Below, piece after piece: positions 17,323 through 25,740 of a stretch of 64,000 bases of DNA. This DNA is from Paenibacillus sp. FSL H7-0737 (GTDB taxonomy: Bacteria; Bacillota; Bacilli; Paenibacillales; Paenibacillaceae), in NCBI RefSeq assembly GCF_000758545.1, contig NZ_CP009279.1, positions 6,696,001 through 6,760,000 of the forward strand, given 5' to 3'. A program made the translations under genes and the position numbers. How positions within the stretch are numbered: position 1 is the stretch's first letter; each line of letters begins with the position of its first letter. The notes beneath the pieces are model-generated. The model was not told where the DNA came from, ran no database searches, and saw only the letters and a program-made list of their open reading frames with translations.

Positions 17323-17378
17323 CTGTTAAGATGTGTTTCTATTACCAAAGGTTCAACTTCACCTCATGCAACCTTGTA

Positions 17379-18878
17379 TTAGGATAGCCGATGAATTGAC
17401 CATACTATATCCGTACTGAAACCAAGGGTTAGACCGTCAGCTTCGTAATATAATCCAACTTCATCACCTGCTTGCAGCTCTACATCACCGGATAGCGTCA
17501 CCGTCGCACTACTTAGTACGATCCTTATAGTTAAAATTAACGCCATATTGACGTCCAAGATAGGCATATAACCTTTTATTAAATCAGTGCTGCCATTCTT
17601 CTTTACGGTAAAAAATGGATCAATGCCACTTCCTAAGCTTATACTAACTGGAACGTTAGTCTTATAGTTAACAGTTGCATGTATAGCATACTTGCCAGTG
17701 GCCGGTGCCGTAAATATCCCTGTAGCAGGATTAAATGCAGGGTTTGCGTAATAAGGGGACGCCTCACTCCAATTCGTAAATAGCGTGCCACTAGCGATTG
17801 AGTATGTCGTACCCGTAACAGAAAATCCTTCCGAGGTAAAAGAAGTCCCCGCTGGCCCTGGATCTCCTTGTGGTCCCGCCGGTCCTGCTGGGCCTTGCGC
17901 TCCCGCTGGCCCCGGATCTCCTTGTGGTCCCGCCGGTCCTGCTGGGCCTTGCGCTCCCGCTGGCCCCGGATCTCCTTGTGGTCCCGCCGGTCCTGATGGG
18001 CCTTGTGCTCCCGCTGGCCCCAGATCTCCTTGTGGTCCCGCCGGTCCTGATGGGCCTTGCGCTCCCGCTGGCCCCGGATCTCCTTGTGGTCCCGCCGCTC
18101 CTGATGGGCCTTGTGCTCCCGCTGGCCCCAGATCTCCTTGTGATCCCGCCGGTCCTGATGGGCCTTGTGCTCCCGCTGGCCCTGGATCTCCTTGTGGTCC
18201 CGCCGGTCCTGATGGGCCTTGTACTCCCGCTGGCCCCGGATCTCCTTGTGGTCCCGCCGCTCCTGATGGGCCTTGTGCTCCCGCTGGCCCCAGATCTCCT
18301 TGTGATCCCGCCGGTCCTGATGGGCCTTGTGCTCCCGCTGGCCCAGTCGCTCCGGTATCGCCTTTATCACCCTTGACTCCACTGCCTTTAGAATTCTGCG
18401 ATTCTTGGTCAACCGATGGCTGAGTACTGATGGTGATGGTTTTCATGGTGGAATTCCATACTACTTTTGCACCGAATAATTCGGCAATAAAACGTACCGG
18501 TACCATAACCCGGTTCTGAATGATCTTAGCAGGTTGATCGAGCGTGACCTTCTCCTCTACATCACCGACTTTAATGCTGGCGGTCGGGTCGCCTATAATC
18601 AGCGTACCCGATGCATCTCCTTTAAAAACCGCTATTGTTTGTGTAGAACTGTTCCAGTTAAGAGACACGCCGAGCGAGTCTTCAAGGACCCTCAAAGGCA
18701 TAAGCGCGGTTCCTTTATGGACAACGGGTTCGACGTCACTCGGGATTACGCTATCATTAACGATAATAGTAATCTCGGCCACTTGGCCGACCGGAGCCGC
18801 CTGAGCAACAGGAACCACAAACAACGTCATTACAAGCACAAGTACAATAGATAATTGCAGTCTTTTTATTTTTATCAC
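17379..18878 (-). CDS. Secreted collagen-like surface protein with copper-amine-oxidase-type N-domain
   Basis: 499 residues from a GTG start (VIKIKRLQLSIV) that has GGGGGA 7 bases upstream; an ATG five codons earlier has no ribosome-binding site. A signal peptide ends near VAQAAP. Residues about 30-140 form the Cu_amine_oxidN1-type domain common in Paenibacillus surface proteins (GTALMPLRVLEDSLGVSLNW, MVPVRFIAELFGAKVVWNST). A collagen-like Gly-X-Y region of roughly 60 triplets follows. The C-terminal 150 residues resemble a C1q/BclA-like beta-sandwich (FNPATGIFTAPATGKYAIHA, FFTVKKNGSTDLIKGY). Trimeric filaments on the cell or spore surface are the expected role. It lies in the segment directly next to rlmH, in the same direction. 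Confidence 0.85.
   Translation of the reverse strand: MIKIKRLQLSIVLVLVMTLFVVPVAQAAPVGQVAEITIIVNDSVIPSDVEPVVHKGTALMPLRVLEDSLGVSLNWNSSTQTIAVFKGDASGTLIIGDPTASIKVGDVEEKVTLDQPAKIIQNRVMVPVRFIAELFGAKVVWNSTMKTITISTQPSVDQESQNSKGSGVKGDKGDTGATGPAGAQGPSGPAGSQGDLGPAGAQGPSGAAGPQGDPGPAGVQGPSGPAGPQGDPGPAGAQGPSGPAGSQGDLGPAGAQGPSGAAGPQGDPGPAGAQGPSGPAGPQGDLGPAGAQGPSGPAGPQGDPGPAGAQGPAGPAGPQGDPGPAGAQGPAGPAGPQGDPGPAGTSFTSEGFSVTGTTYSIASGTLFTNWSEASPYYANPAFNPATGIFTAPATGKYAIHATVNYKTNVPVSISLGSGIDPFFTVKKNGSTDLIKGYMPILDVNMALILTIRIVLSSATVTLSGDVELQAGDEVGLYYEADGLTLGFSTDIVWSIHRLS
17851..18345 (-). repeat. 54-bp tandem repeats encoding Gly-X-Y triplets
   Basis: Nine units of 54 bases (18 residues, six triplets such as GPAGAQGPSGPAGPQGDP). 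The unit-ending GDL/GDP pattern reads L,P,P,L,P,L,P,P,P from the N-terminus. The first two groups of three share SQGDL followed by GAAGPQGDP, indicating a 162-base higher-order duplication, and the last three units are nearly identical, as after recent expansion. Confidence 0.9.
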
Positions 18879-18894
18879 TTTGCTTTCCCCCATA

Positions 18895-19071
18895 TTTAGT
18901 CAATTCGAAGTAGATACCAGCACCTAAATAATTACGAACAGCATTCAATGGTTCGGCGGTTTCAATCTGATAGGGATCACCTTCAAGTCCCGTTCCTCCA
19001 GCAAAGCTCACTGCCTCATATGCCTTACCTTCATCTGTCGCGAACAATCCGGGTATACCACTTAGCACCAC
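18895..19071 (-). pseudogene. N-terminal remnant of a surface (S-layer/GLUG-type) protein
   Basis: The minus-strand frame contains VSFAGGTGLEGDPYQIETAE, then PLNAVRNYLGAGIYFELTKY. This is the repeated opening (FAGGTGxxxDPYQIxTAEQLxxVRxxL) of large Paenibacillus/Bacillus cell-surface proteins. The preceding residues (LSGIPGLFATDEGKAYEA) look like a decayed segment rather than a signal peptide. After TKYG the similarity stops and the sequence runs into the collagen-like gene's leader in another frame. It is a fragment of about 60 codons left by recombination. Confidence 0.6.
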
Positions 19072-19221
19072 TAGCTAGATCTATTATAATGGAACTAATT
19101 GTATTTAATAGTGACCGCTGTCATCAGTATTGTCACATGACAAATTAATTTAGTAGTCATTTACCGAAGCCGACAACGGAGATTGTGCGAAGATTCATAC
19201 TCAAAAGCATAATATTTCGCC

Positions 19222-19241
19222 CTACTTATGATAAGGTTCCC
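19222..19241 (-). repeat. rlmH 3' end, candidate chromosomal attachment site (copy E)
   Basis: The minus strand reads GAACCTTATCATAAGTAG, the codons for EPYHK plus stop of rlmH. SCC elements of staphylococci integrate exactly here (core TATCATAAGT). Four further copies in the same orientation lie within 6.8 kb downstream of the gene. Confidence 0.8.
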
Positions 19242-19701
19242 CCCGATTTATCTTCACCGCGCGATAAATCTGCTCCACCAGCACCAGGCGCATGAGCTGA
19301 TGGGGCAGCGTCATGCGCCCGAAGCTCATGCGCTGCTGCGCGCGGCGCATGACCTCGTCGGAGAGCCCATGGCTCCCTCCGATGACGAACACGACATGGC
19401 TCGTCCCATAGGTGCCGAGCCGGTCAATTTCTGCGGCAAGCTCTTCCGAGCTCCACAGCTTGCCGTCAATCGCGAGCGCAATGACATGCGCCTCGCTCTT
19501 TATGTGCGCGAGGATGCGTTCCCCCTCGCGCGCCTTAACAATACCGACCTCTGCTTCGCTTAGAGAGTCGGGTGCTTTTTCATCTGCCACCTCAATCACC
19601 TGAAATTTCAGGTAAGGTGTCAGCCGTTTAGCATACTCCGCGATGCCATTAATCAAGTACTTTTCCTTCAATTTTCCTACGCCAATAATTTGAATAAGCA
19701 T
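19222..19701 (-). CDS. rlmH: 23S rRNA (pseudouridine1915-N3)-methyltransferase RlmH
   Basis: 159 residues, full length, of the SPOUT methyltransferase family (formerly orfX/YydA). It methylates pseudouridine 1915 in helix 69 of 23S rRNA using S-adenosylmethionine. Seen motifs are the N-terminal MLIQIIGVGKLKEKYLINGI, the knot region FVIGGSHGLSDEVMRRA, and the C-terminus LVEQIYRAVKINRGEPYHK. AGGAGG lies 6 bases before the ATG. The C-terminus is intact although the gene borders the repeat-rich island; insertion at its last codons regenerates the coding end. Its position after the CxxH/CxxC gene and htrA is the usual Bacillales order. Confidence 0.96.
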   Translation of the reverse strand: MLIQIIGVGKLKEKYLINGIAEYAKRLTPYLKFQVIEVADEKAPDSLSEAEVGIVKAREGERILAHIKSEAHVIALAIDGKLWSSEELAAEIDRLGTYGTSHVVFVIGGSHGLSDEVMRRAQQRMSFGRMTLPHQLMRLVLVEQIYRAVKINRGEPYHK

Positions 19702-19735
19702 AAGTGCCTCCTGTTATAGTCCTCTATTGAAATAG

Positions 19736-19764
19736 CAAAAGGACGCGCACTGGGCGTCCCTTGT
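19736..19764 (-). terminator. Terminator after the ArsR-type regulator
   Basis: On the minus strand GGACGC-CCAGT-GCGTCC followed by TTTTGC. It lies between the regulator and rlmH. Confidence 0.65.
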
Positions 19765-19824
19765 AGTTTTAGTAAGTACCTTTTCGTATTCCTTAAATGT
19801 CCTATTCTTCAGACAATCCATCCC

Positions 19825-20175
19825 CTACTTACTCTCCTCCCGCTCCTCCATTACAAAATCCGGCTTTTCCCCAGCTTCATAAGCACTCAATATAGAATCC
19901 AGCAATCCTGGGAAACGTGCGCTCAGATCCTCTGTCCGTAGCGACAGTATACGCTGGGTTCCTTGCACCCGCGTAAACACAACCCCTGACTCGCGCAGCG
20001 TACGGGCATGGTGAGACATGGTGGATTTGGCAATCGGAACGTTGAAGCCGTTGCAAGCCTGTTCTCCATTTCTATGAATATCCGATACGATATGGAGGCG
20101 AATCGGATCGCTCAGCGCATACAATACGGAAGCAAGCTGAATGTCCTTGCGGTCCGGATGAAATAGTATTTTCAT
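19825..20175 (-). CDS. ArsR/SmtB-family transcriptional regulator
   Basis: 116 residues. A winged HTH spans most of the protein (LASVLYALSDPIRLHIVSDI, then FNVPIAKSTMSHHARTLRES and VVFTRVQGTQRILSLR). The metal-binding ELCVC motif typical of ArsR sensors is absent; the only Cys is in EQACNGF, so it is probably not a classical metal sensor. It is divergent from an MFS exporter and likely represses it. It interrupts the rlmH neighbourhood together with that exporter, so the pair may be a local insertion. Confidence 0.86.
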   Translation of the reverse strand: MKILFHPDRKDIQLASVLYALSDPIRLHIVSDIHRNGEQACNGFNVPIAKSTMSHHARTLRESGVVFTRVQGTQRILSLRTEDLSARFPGLLDSILSAYEAGEKPDFVMEEREESK

Positions 20176-20266
20176 GGATGATTATCCCCTTTGTCCTACT
20201 TTTAATGCGAAAAAAATATTGGTGATCCTAATTGCATTTTATATCAACGCATGCTATATTTCAATT

Positions 20267-20284
20267 GTTCGTAAGTAATCGAAC
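20267..20284. promoter_or_regulatory. Possible operator between the ArsR-type gene and MFS exporter
   Basis: GTTCG and CGAAC are separated by 8 bases (TTGTTCG...CGAACTA) in the divergent promoter region, about 33 bases before the exporter ATG. Assignment is by position only. Confidence 0.4.
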
Positions 20285-20316
20285 TATTAAACAATAAAAA
20301 AAGGAGTGCTTCGCAC

Positions 20317-21729
20317 ATGACTTCTGTAAATAACCTTTCCGCGAATGCGGATCATGAAGCCTCCGTTCCGGAAGCGACTCTTCCACGGGAAGGCCTGTTG
20401 ACTCTGCTGTTCAGCATCGCTGTGGTTCTCGTCATCATGAATACAGCCATGTTCAATCTGGCACTGCCTGATGTAACCGAAGCCTTCGGCATTACAGCTG
20501 CATCCGCTTCTTGGATTGTTACCGGGTATTCCATTATGTTTTCGATCGCCTCAATCACGTACAGCCGGCTCTCTGATTTTCTGCCGATCCGCCGCCTGCT
20601 GGTGATAGGCTTGTTGACGCTAGGCTTTGCGGCTGTGGCCGGCTTCTTCAGCACCAACTTTATCTTTCTGCTTATCGTGCGCATTCTACAGGCGTCGGGC
20701 GCGGGCGCAGTAATGTCCTTATCTCTTGTGCTGTTTACCCGCTATGTCCCGCAAGCCCGTCGCGGCAAAGCGATGGCGACGATTATGTCAGCCGTTTCAC
20801 TCGGTCTAGGCCTTGGTCCGGTCGCGGGCGGAGCCATCGTCGAATATCTTGGCTGGATCTGGTTGTTCGCTGTAACGGCAGCTATTTTGCTTCTCGTACC
20901 GTTGTTCCTCATCCTGTTGCCTAAAGAGGTGCCCACCCGGGGTTCCTTTGATGTGCTTGGTGGGCTGCTCTTGGGCGTCGGCACCACCGGTCTGCTGCTG
21001 TTCCTGACTAGTGGGCTGTGGGTGGCCTTGGTCGCCGGACTTGTCGCCATCGCTTTATTTGTTGGCCGCATCCGCAGCACGCCCGACCCATTTGTAATGC
21101 CCGCGCTTTTCCGTAACCGCTCATATCTCGTACTGGCGGTGGTCGGTATCGCCTCCTATCTGTGCAGCTTCGCCACATTGTTCCTGCTGCCACAGATTTT
21201 AACTCATCGTTTTGGCTTCAGTGCAAGTCATGCCGGGCTTGTGATCTTTCCGGGCTCGTTGCTCGCAATCTTCGTTTCCCGTTCCGTCGGACGAATCATC
21301 GACCGTTATGGCAATGCGGGGATATTACGCTTCGCTCCACTGCTTGTGTTGACTGCTACTGTGCTCTTCGCATTCTTCGCTGGGCGGTCCTGGATTGCCG
21401 TTATGCTGATCTATATGATTATGAGTCTTGCCTTCACGACGTTGTCCAGTAGTGTATCCAATGAAATCTCACGGATTCTGCCTTCCTCACAAATAGGCTC
21501 CGGGATGGGACTGTTCCAGCTACTGCAATTCTTTAGCGGCGCCTTCAGCGTAGCTATGGCCGCAAGTGCATTGGAATGGCAGCGTGGGCTGCCGCTCCGG
21601 GCCGCTTACTCGAACATCTACTGGGGACTCTCTATTGCAGCAATGCTTGCCATCATCTCAGCCATTGTCTACCGCAAGAATAACCGAGGTAGCTCCCTGA
21701 CCAATATGGCAGATGCAGCTGATGCATAA
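20317..21729 (+). CDS. MFS multidrug efflux transporter
   Basis: 470 residues with about 14 hydrophobic segments, DHA2-type. Motifs include FNLALPDVTEAFGITAASAS in helix 1, YSRLSDFLPIRRLLVIG (motif A position) and RILQASGAGAVMSLSLVLFT (motif B/C region). AAAGGAG lies 9 bases before the ATG. GC content is higher than in the other MFS genes of this window, suggesting separate ancestry. The divergent ArsR-type regulator probably controls it. Substrate unknown. Confidence 0.87.
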   Translation: MTSVNNLSANADHEASVPEATLPREGLLTLLFSIAVVLVIMNTAMFNLALPDVTEAFGITAASASWIVTGYSIMFSIASITYSRLSDFLPIRRLLVIGLLTLGFAAVAGFFSTNFIFLLIVRILQASGAGAVMSLSLVLFTRYVPQARRGKAMATIMSAVSLGLGLGPVAGGAIVEYLGWIWLFAVTAAILLLVPLFLILLPKEVPTRGSFDVLGGLLLGVGTTGLLLFLTSGLWVALVAGLVAIALFVGRIRSTPDPFVMPALFRNRSYLVLAVVGIASYLCSFATLFLLPQILTHRFGFSASHAGLVIFPGSLLAIFVSRSVGRIIDRYGNAGILRFAPLLVLTATVLFAFFAGRSWIAVMLIYMIMSLAFTTLSSSVSNEISRILPSSQIGSGMGLFQLLQFFSGAFSVAMAASALEWQRGLPLRAAYSNIYWGLSIAAMLAIISAIVYRKNNRGSSLTNMADAADA

Positions 21730-21766
21730 GATTAATCCTCCAATGCACCTATAATTATTCCACGCA

Positions 21767-21811
21767 AAAACACCTTGCGGCCCATTTCCGGGACTGCAAG
21801 GTGTTTTTTTA
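21767..21811 (+). terminator. Terminator of the MFS exporter
   Basis: AACACCTTGC and GCAAGGTGTT form a perfect stem with inner GGCCC/GGGAC pairing, followed by seven T. Confidence 0.88.
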
Positions 21812-21828
21812 TAAGTCTTAAAGGTCCT

Positions 21829-21996
21829 TTAGACCACCAAATATTCAGCGTTCTTCTCACATTGGGTGCACTTTGCCGGCGGGTCCCAGTCAGAGAATTC
21901 CGTTTCCTTCAAATCCACTACATCTGGTGCATCTTCATATTCGTCCACAAACAAATCAATAGCTAATTCTACATGTTCTTTACATACTACATACAT
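21829..21996 (-). CDS. CxxH/CxxC small protein (BA_5709 family)
   Basis: A 55-residue protein easily missed because of its length. The sequence starts MYVVCKEHVELAIDLFVDEY and ends with KCTQCEKNAEYLVV. The CKEH and CTQC pairs give four potential zinc or redox ligands, which define the family. AAAGGG lies 10 bases before the ATG. In Bacillales this gene sits between htrA and rlmH, and it does here too, apart from the cyd, cspA and MFS insertions. Its function is unknown; a small zinc-binding protein is the likely description. Confidence 0.85.
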   Translation of the reverse strand: MYVVCKEHVELAIDLFVDEYEDAPDVVDLKETEFSDWDPPAKCTQCEKNAEYLVV

Positions 21997-22133
21997 TCAA
22001 CCAAGCATCCCTTTCTGTGCCGCTACGGCCTAATACTCCTTCTATTGTTCTACCATACTTCCCACGAAAATGGAACTCCTATCTATCCATTCCAGCGATC
22101 TGTTCATCCATTGTCTATATTCTTGCCCTTCAC

Positions 22134-22174
22134 CAAAAAAAGATTCCTCTCACCCCGAAGGGCAAAAGGAATCT
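22134..22174 (-). terminator. Terminator of the cydABDC operon
   Basis: On the minus strand AGATTCCT pairs with AGGAATCT with an inner GCCCTTCGGGGT hairpin, followed by seven T. Confidence 0.8.
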
Positions 22175-22225
22175 CATCACTTCTCTCTCTCTATTTTCTA
22201 TAAATATTATTTTAAACTCTCCATC

Positions 22226-23977
22226 CTACCCTAGAAACTCCACCGGACGATCCAGCTCATACAATCTGCGGTAACGTGGTTCTTTTTTCATCAGCTCCGC
22301 ATGGGTTCCACGCATTTCTACTGAGCCATTTTCCATAAAAATCACTTCATCCATCTGCTCCGCACCGACCAAATGATGCGTTACCCAAATTAGTGACTTA
22401 CCCTTCATGGCTTCGAACATTGTCTTCAAAAGATCACGTTCCGTCCGCGGGTCCAACCCTACAGTCGGTTCGTCGAGTATGACAACAGGTGTATTTTGCA
22501 GCAAAATACGAGCTAACGCTATCCGCTGACGCTCTCCACCAGAGAATCGTTGCCCTGCTTCACGGACAAAGGTATCATATCCATCTGGCAACGAGGAGAT
22601 CAACGTATCCATTTTGGCTAAGGCGCCAGCTTCTTTAATGGCTTGTTCGGAAGCCTTCGGATCACCCATACGAATATTGTTAGCTACTGTAGTATCGAAC
22701 AAATGTGGACTCTGATTAAGCACCGCTATAATAGAAGGAATATGCTCGCCATAGGCATCTGCAGCGATTCCATTAATCGTAACCGAGCCGTCAGAAGGTT
22801 CAATAACACCTTGAATAGCCTTTAATAACGTCGATTTACCCGCACCACTTCGGCCGATAATCGCAATCTTTTTACCTTGTGGAATATCGAGGCTGAGATC
22901 GCGAACCGACCAGTTAGCCTCTGAACCATAGTGGTAACCTACATTTTCGAGCTTGATGTGAGCACTCTTCATGGCCTGAGGCAGAGCATCGACTACAGTT
23001 GCTTTTTCAGAGACGATGTTCTGCTCAGTTCCATTTACACCAGACAATCGCTCCAACGAGTTACGGTACTGCGGGATTTTCTCCACCGCTTCAGACACTG
23101 GAAGAAAGGCATCTGCTACAGGAAAAACAACCAGTACGAACGCCGCAATCAATGTACCCGCAATAGCACCATCTGCAAACTCTCCAGCGGCCCAATACAG
23201 CATAGAAAGCACGCCAATCCCAATTACCGCTTGCCCAATGAACGTACGAATACGTGCCCAGCTGCGCAGCGCTGCATCGGTTTTGGCTACTTTTCTCTCA
23301 TCTGCTTCATAAGTGTCTACGAACTGGCTTTGTCGTCCACTAATGACCCAGTCACCCATACCAAGTACGGCGTCAGTCAGCTTTTGATAGAGACGATTAC
23401 GCTCTACTTTCACTTCACGTTGGCGCTTCTGTGTGAACAATAGAGATAAGAACGGCAACACCACTACTAACACCAATATATACAGAGCCATCAAAAGCGC
23501 AAAGGCGATATCAAAAGTACCCAGTGCAATCACAGCTGCTCCATAAATCAGCAAAGCAATAATGCTTGGAAACACGGTGCGCAGATATACATTTTGCAAA
23601 TATTCAATGTCATCCGCAAGCATCCCGAGAATATCCCCAGTGCGGAAGCGTGACGACAGGAACAAAGCCTGTGGCTCCAAAATATTGTACAGACGCACAC
23701 GCATCTTAGATAGAATTCGCAAAATCGTGTCATGCCCAACTAAACGTTCTACATAATGAATGACAGCCCGACTCGTTCCGAACGTACGCACACCTACAAT
23801 CGGTACATAAATCATTAGAATATTTTCGACGGGTGTAGACGCTTTTGAGATCAGAAATCCTGAAGTATACATTAATGATGAGGCTGTAAAAATCGTCAAC
23901 GCTCCAAGCACGATAATAAGCACAAAACGCCAAAAATACGACGATACATACGGAGCAAACCATCCTTCACGTTTCAA
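22226..23977 (-). CDS. cydC: Thiol reductant ABC exporter subunit CydC
   Basis: 583 residues: six-helix ABC membrane domain (1-310) fused to an ATPase (about 335-575). Walker A is GRSGAGKST, signature FSGGERQR, Walker B VVILDEPTVGLD. CydDC exports cysteine/glutathione to the outer face of the membrane, which is needed to assemble cytochrome bd. The ATG overlaps the stop of cydD by 4 bases, so the two halves are translationally coupled into a heterodimer. It ends the cyd operon and is followed by a terminator. Confidence 0.93.
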   Translation of the reverse strand: MKREGWFAPYVSSYFWRFVLIIVLGALTIFTASSLMYTSGFLISKASTPVENILMIYVPIVGVRTFGTSRAVIHYVERLVGHDTILRILSKMRVRLYNILEPQALFLSSRFRTGDILGMLADDIEYLQNVYLRTVFPSIIALLIYGAAVIALGTFDIAFALLMALYILVLVVVLPFLSLLFTQKRQREVKVERNRLYQKLTDAVLGMGDWVISGRQSQFVDTYEADERKVAKTDAALRSWARIRTFIGQAVIGIGVLSMLYWAAGEFADGAIAGTLIAAFVLVVFPVADAFLPVSEAVEKIPQYRNSLERLSGVNGTEQNIVSEKATVVDALPQAMKSAHIKLENVGYHYGSEANWSVRDLSLDIPQGKKIAIIGRSGAGKSTLLKAIQGVIEPSDGSVTINGIAADAYGEHIPSIIAVLNQSPHLFDTTVANNIRMGDPKASEQAIKEAGALAKMDTLISSLPDGYDTFVREAGQRFSGGERQRIALARILLQNTPVVILDEPTVGLDPRTERDLLKTMFEAMKGKSLIWVTHHLVGAEQMDEVIFMENGSVEMRGTHAELMKKEPRYRRLYELDRPVEFLG

Positions 23978-25740
23978 TGGATTCCCTCCAATTGCGACCC
24001 AATCAACTCATAATACGCACCCTTGCGGGCAAGCAACTCCTGATGGGTACCGATTTCTGCCACTTTTCCTTGTTTCATTACTACAATAATGTCCATATCA
24101 AGCATCCAGTGCAGGCGATGTGTAGCCAGAAAGACCAGCTTTCCTTCAAAAAGAGGCACCATCGTCTCCTTCAGCTCATATTCCGTCTCAATATCCAGAT
24201 GCGCCGTTGGCTCATCTAATAACATAATTGGACGACTGCTGAGTAAAGCTCGAGCCAGCGCAACCCGCTGCTCCTGCCCGCCACTGAACGAACGACCGCC
24301 GCCGCCGATCATCTCATCCAAGCCATTTGGAAGGGTTGCCACCAGCTCTGATAATCCGGTAGCTTTCACAGCTGCAGCCACAGCTTCCATAGAAGCCTCA
24401 GGGTAATAGAAGCGAATATTATCAGCCAATGTACCACTAAAAATATAAGGGCGCTGCGGGATATACGAGGTCTGCTTTCGCCAAGCCTCATCCGTTAATG
24501 CGCTAACCGTTGTACCGTTAACCGTGATACTTCCTGAAGTAGGGTGCAAAAAGCCCCCTAGTATATCCACTAACGTAGATTTACCGGCCCCACTCTCTCC
24601 GATAATCCCAATTTTGCTTGCTCCTTTAAATTGCAGGTTCACCGCTTCCAGCGAAGAAAGACCAGCTTCCTCGTATTTCACACTGACATCATTTAATGTA
24701 AGTGTGCTATTTTTATGCCAAGTGAATATCTCTTCTGGTGTTTTCGATGCTGATTTCAATGCTTGGTCACCATTAGAACCTACTACTTCAGCTTTCACTT
24801 CATCCTGATCTATAATGCTCTTCATTGCCTCAGCGGCTTCCTTACCATCGAGAGTAGCATGGAAATCCGAACCTACCAATCGTACAGGCAAAAAATATTC
24901 CGGTGCCAAGATCAGAATGGTTAAGCCCGTAACCAGTGTCATCTGATCGTTGACCAGACGCAGGCCGAGACTTACCGCGACGGAAGCAACGGATAACATC
25001 GTAAAGAAGTCCAGCGCGAACGAAGATAAAAAGGCTACTCGCAGTGTACGCATCGTCGCCGAGCGATATCGATCGCTGACGGTGGCAATACTCGTGCTAT
25101 GACTACGACTGCGGCCCAGAAATTTCAGCGTTTCTAGCCCACGGAGAGAGTCTACGAAATGATTAGATAAGGTGCGATAAGATTTTAGCTGACGGTCCAT
25201 CTGCTTGCGAGCCGTCATCCCGATCAAGATCATAAAAACAATAATAATCGGCATGGTGATCGTTAGAATTATCCCACTCGCGGTATCCATCTTGTAGATA
25301 TAAATAAGCACCAAAATCGGTGTAATTGACATCCCTACCATTCTAGGGATAATCGCTTCTAAATATGTGCGGAACTTTGTTACGCCTTCCAGCACAAGTG
25401 TGACAAGATCCCCGGTTCCACGCCCGCCCACCATTCTGGGTCCAAGCTGGAAGAGCTTATCCATCATTTCCCTCCGCATGTTGCTGCCTGTTGCTTCCGC
25501 AAAGCGGTAAGAGATACGGCTCATCAGCATGGCGCAAGCATGGCGCACTAGAAATGCAAGAAGGAACAATAGCGAAGTAGCCCATTGTTCCTTCAGAGGT
25601 TCTCCTGCAAATAGCGCAGAGATGACTTCTGCCAGCCATTTGGCCAGCAGAAGTATGGACATGCTTTGCACCAGGGTAAGGAGGCCAACGATCAGAAATA
25701 CCGGCTTAACTCCTTTATACCCAAGCAAATTTTTATCCAT
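23974..25740 (-). CDS. cydD: Thiol reductant ABC exporter subunit CydD
   Basis: 588 residues with the same layout as its partner: membrane domain, then ATPase with GESGAGKST, FSGGQEQR and IMLLDEPTAHLD. The start ATG shares one base with the end of cydB. Naming follows common usage in which the subunit after cydB is CydD; B. subtilis calls the same gene cydC. Confidence 0.93.
   Translation of the reverse strand: MDKNLLGYKGVKPVFLIVGLLTLVQSMSILLLAKWLAEVISALFAGEPLKEQWATSLLFLLAFLVRHACAMLMSRISYRFAEATGSNMRREMMDKLFQLGPRMVGGRGTGDLVTLVLEGVTKFRTYLEAIIPRMVGMSITPILVLIYIYKMDTASGIILTITMPIIIVFMILIGMTARKQMDRQLKSYRTLSNHFVDSLRGLETLKFLGRSRSHSTSIATVSDRYRSATMRTLRVAFLSSFALDFFTMLSVASVAVSLGLRLVNDQMTLVTGLTILILAPEYFLPVRLVGSDFHATLDGKEAAEAMKSIIDQDEVKAEVVGSNGDQALKSASKTPEEIFTWHKNSTLTLNDVSVKYEEAGLSSLEAVNLQFKGASKIGIIGESGAGKSTLVDILGGFLHPTSGSITVNGTTVSALTDEAWRKQTSYIPQRPYIFSGTLADNIRFYYPEASMEAVAAAVKATGLSELVATLPNGLDEMIGGGGRSFSGGQEQRVALARALLSSRPIMLLDEPTAHLDIETEYELKETMVPLFEGKLVFLATHRLHWMLDMDIIVVMKQGKVAEIGTHQELLARKGAYYELIGSQLEGIH

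Noticed and set aside
17840..18360. Regularly spaced repeats resembling a CRISPR array
   Set aside because: Units are contiguous 54-base multiples of three that encode Gly-X-Y triplets in a long intact frame; there are no unique spacers and no cas genes.
17639..18423. Several long frames on both strands over the collagen region
   Set aside because: They are by-products of the GC-rich repeat in other frames, lack ribosome-binding sites and mirror the collagen periodicity.
12434..19241. Repeat cores read as Tn3-like or IS terminal inverted repeats
   Set aside because: All copies are in the same orientation, one is exactly the rlmH 3' end with its stop codon, and no transposase or inverted partner is present. 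The attachment-site reading explains more.
12434..19241. Search for a ccr-type or other recombinase gene in the island
   Set aside because: No serine or tyrosine recombinase motifs were seen in any frame of this interval; the island cannot be called autonomous.
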